Positions 4,907 to 5,921 of a DNA stretch of 5,921 nt are shown in pieces (positions within the stretch are counted from its first letter, which is position 1; every line of letters begins with the position of its first letter). The notes beneath the pieces were generated by a model. That model was not told the origin of the DNA, made no database searches, and saw only the letters and a list, made by a program, of their open reading frames with translations. The stretch is taken from positions 1 through 5,921 of the forward strand of contig CAKRHU010000109.1 of the NCBI GenBank assembly GCA_934339215.1, written 5' to 3'. The position numbers were made by a program, and so were the translations under genes. The DNA comes from an uncultured Lacticaseibacillus sp. (GTDB lineage Bacteria > Bacillota > Bacilli > Lactobacillales > Lactobacillaceae).

Positions 4907-5683
4907 TTATTTAATCGCATTTTTAAACTGCGGATCAGCCTGGCGATTTAAACTTGAATCTTGGCTGACTAATTCTTGCCAAGCGGCTTCAACTTTTTCT
5001 GGAATATCGACATGCGCTAAGTAACCTTTTCCTTTTGGCCCATAACCTTGGACATCATCACGCAATCGCGGCAACTCTCCGCACAATAGCGTCAAATAAT
5101 GATGCCGTGACCACATGCCTTCAGGTGCTGTGATAAACTGCAAGTCCTCAGACACCTTCACTTGGTACGTTGCATAATCCACGACCTGAATATGCGGCGC
5201 TACTTTACTTAAGGTCTTGTGCATCCTCAATTGCATGGTCGCATCTTGCATTAATAACACTGACTCACACGGCCAGCCGCGATCCGCCACCAAGGCCAAT
5301 AAATTCGAGATATTATTCCCACAATTCGTCGATTGGGTTTCTAACGCATCCACCGATAGCCCATATTTCAACTGCAACACTTGTGAAAACAACTCCGCTT
5401 CGCTTTTCACTGGCGTCACAGCAGGATATAATTGCGCCACTTGAGCGAACAATTTCTCGGTCGTATGCCCGTATCCGCCGACGATCACGTAATGCTTTGC
5501 CACTTGATGTTGAATGGCATCAGCTAGCACATCGACGCCGGCAATGATCGACCCACCAAATAGTGCGCATACATCAACTTGTTCACGACCGAGTGTTTTC
5601 TGAAAAGCTGAAGGCGTCAGTTCCGCAACATCGCGCGGCCCTAAAAAGTTGGCTAACGTATTGATCTGATGTGGAATTGTCAT
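4907..5683 (-). CDS. ydcF: YdcF family protein (DUF218)
   Basis: This 258-aa protein of the DUF218/YdcF family is close in length to E. coli YdcF (266 aa). Visible blocks are VDVCALFGGSIIAGVDVLADAI, HYVIVGGYGHTTEKL, KSEAELFSQVL, QSTNCGNNISN, LLMQDATMQLR, and a C-terminal run GELPRLRDDVQGYGPKGKGYLAHVDIP. E. coli YdcF, from memory, has STNCGENAR, VVQDPTMQRR and GELPRLRDDSDGYGPRGR in the same order. The E. coli protein binds S-adenosylmethionine; its physiological role is not known. No signal peptide or membrane helix is seen, so it is probably cytosolic. The start at 5683 is chosen because AAGAGG (5690-5695) lies 6 bases upstream and homology begins there. The open frame to 5833 would add 50 residues that run across the divergent promoter region. 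It appears unrelated to the immunity cassette. Confidence 0.93.
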   Translation of the reverse strand: MTIPHQINTLANFLGPRDVAELTPSAFQKTLGREQVDVCALFGGSIIAGVDVLADAIQHQVAKHYVIVGGYGHTTEKLFAQVAQLYPAVTPVKSEAELFSQVLQLKYGLSVDALETQSTNCGNNISNLLALVADRGWPCESVLLMQDATMQLRMHKTLSKVAPHIQVVDYATYQVKVSEDLQFITAPEGMWSRHHYLTLLCGELPRLRDDVQGYGPKGKGYLAHVDIPEKVEAAWQELVSQDSSLNRQADPQFKNAIK

Positions 5684-5732
5684 TTCAAACCTCTTTTCTT
5701 CACAAAAAGTGTAGCGCGCACAAGCGACGCCA

Positions 5733-5762
5733 TTGAATTTAACCGAATTATAATGATACACT
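5733..5762 (+). promoter_or_regulatory. Putative promoter of the rightward membrane-protein gene
   Basis: TTGAAT (5733-5738) and an extended -10, TGATACACT (5754-5762), are separated by an 18-base spacer. A TATAAT at 5749-5754 is also present but has no -35 at a suitable distance. The intergenic space also must hold the ydcF promoter on the other strand (candidate -10 TACACT at 5713-5708). Confidence 0.5.
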
Positions 5763-5802
5763 GAAAGGCAGTGATAAATTTGCCAAGGGGGAAGGCAAAC
5801 AC

Positions 5803-5921
5803 ATGGTTCATGCACTTTTATTGTACACCGCACAAGCCGTCATGATGCTTCTTTTCACGACCGGATTCGTCAATTATCAAAATCGTAACTGGGAAAAAGC
5901 CATCGCGATCCCGCGCAACAC
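5803..5921 (+). CDS. N-terminus of a membrane protein (3' truncated)
   Basis: Thirty-nine codons are present before the window ends. ATG 5803 follows a purine-rich ribosome site (AAGGGGGAAGG, 5785-5795). Residues 3-23 (HALLLYTAQAVMMLLFTTGFV) form a membrane helix, followed by a polar NYQNRNWEKA stretch. The helix is more likely a first transmembrane segment of a larger membrane protein than a cleavable signal, as no cleavage motif is seen. No family can be assigned from this much sequence. It is divergent from ydcF. Confidence 0.75.
   Translation, partial: MVHALLLYTAQAVMMLLFTTGFVNYQNRNWEKAIAIPRN

Noticed and set aside
5170..5547. Plus-strand open frames opposite ydcF
   Set aside because: Low-complexity, unlikely composition, antisense to strongly conserved YdcF motifs.
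5684..5833. 50-residue extension of the YdcF frame
   Set aside because: It crosses the divergent promoter region and the start of the neighbouring gene, is cysteine-rich and unlike the family. A good ribosome site precedes the start at 5683.
1..5921. tRNA, rRNA, CRISPR arrays, insertion sequences or attachment sites
   Set aside because: No structure or repeat of these kinds was seen.

Overview
The window looks like a chromosomal segment of a lactic acid bacterium of the family Lactobacillaceae (Bacillota). The reasons are moderate GC content, strong GGAGG-type ribosome sites, an HPK10-type histidine kinase with a LytTR regulator, and EntA-type bacteriocin immunity proteins. I cannot name the species.

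Left flank (1-848): the C-terminal end of a QorB-like NAD(P)H:quinone oxidoreductase overlaps a single-cysteine Rrf2-family regulator by 4 bp. A hairpin of terminator type follows.

Central cassette (about 850-4905): this is a bacteriocin immunity and quorum-sensing island. It contains (i) a single 92-aa helical protein on the + strand; (ii) a leftward three-gene operon of an EntA-type immunity protein (115 aa), an 86-aa soluble helical protein and a 78-aa membrane protein; (iii) a rightward operon of a polytopic HPK10 histidine kinase and a LytTR response regulator; and (iv) a second EntA-type immunity protein (121 aa). The first small gene, the leftward operon and the last immunity gene are each preceded by two 9-bp direct repeats (consensus NACGTTAAT) exactly 21 bp apart. 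The orientation always matches the gene, and a putative -10 lies 31-32 bp downstream. This is the architecture of LytTR binding sites in plantaricin/sakacin-type regulons, so the kinase and regulator very probably control these three transcripts. Two strong bidirectional terminators (1278-1318 and 4865-4905) separate the convergent units.

I find no bacteriocin precursor, double-glycine-leader peptide, pheromone gene or ABC exporter here, and the cassette is bounded on both sides by unrelated genes. The simplest reading is a stand-alone, inducible immunity island. It may sense a peptide made elsewhere in the genome or by neighbouring bacteria and switch on protection, probably against pediocin-like (class IIa) bacteriocins.

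Right flank (4907-5921): a YdcF-family (DUF218) protein on the - strand is divergent from the first 39 codons of a membrane protein that runs off the window.
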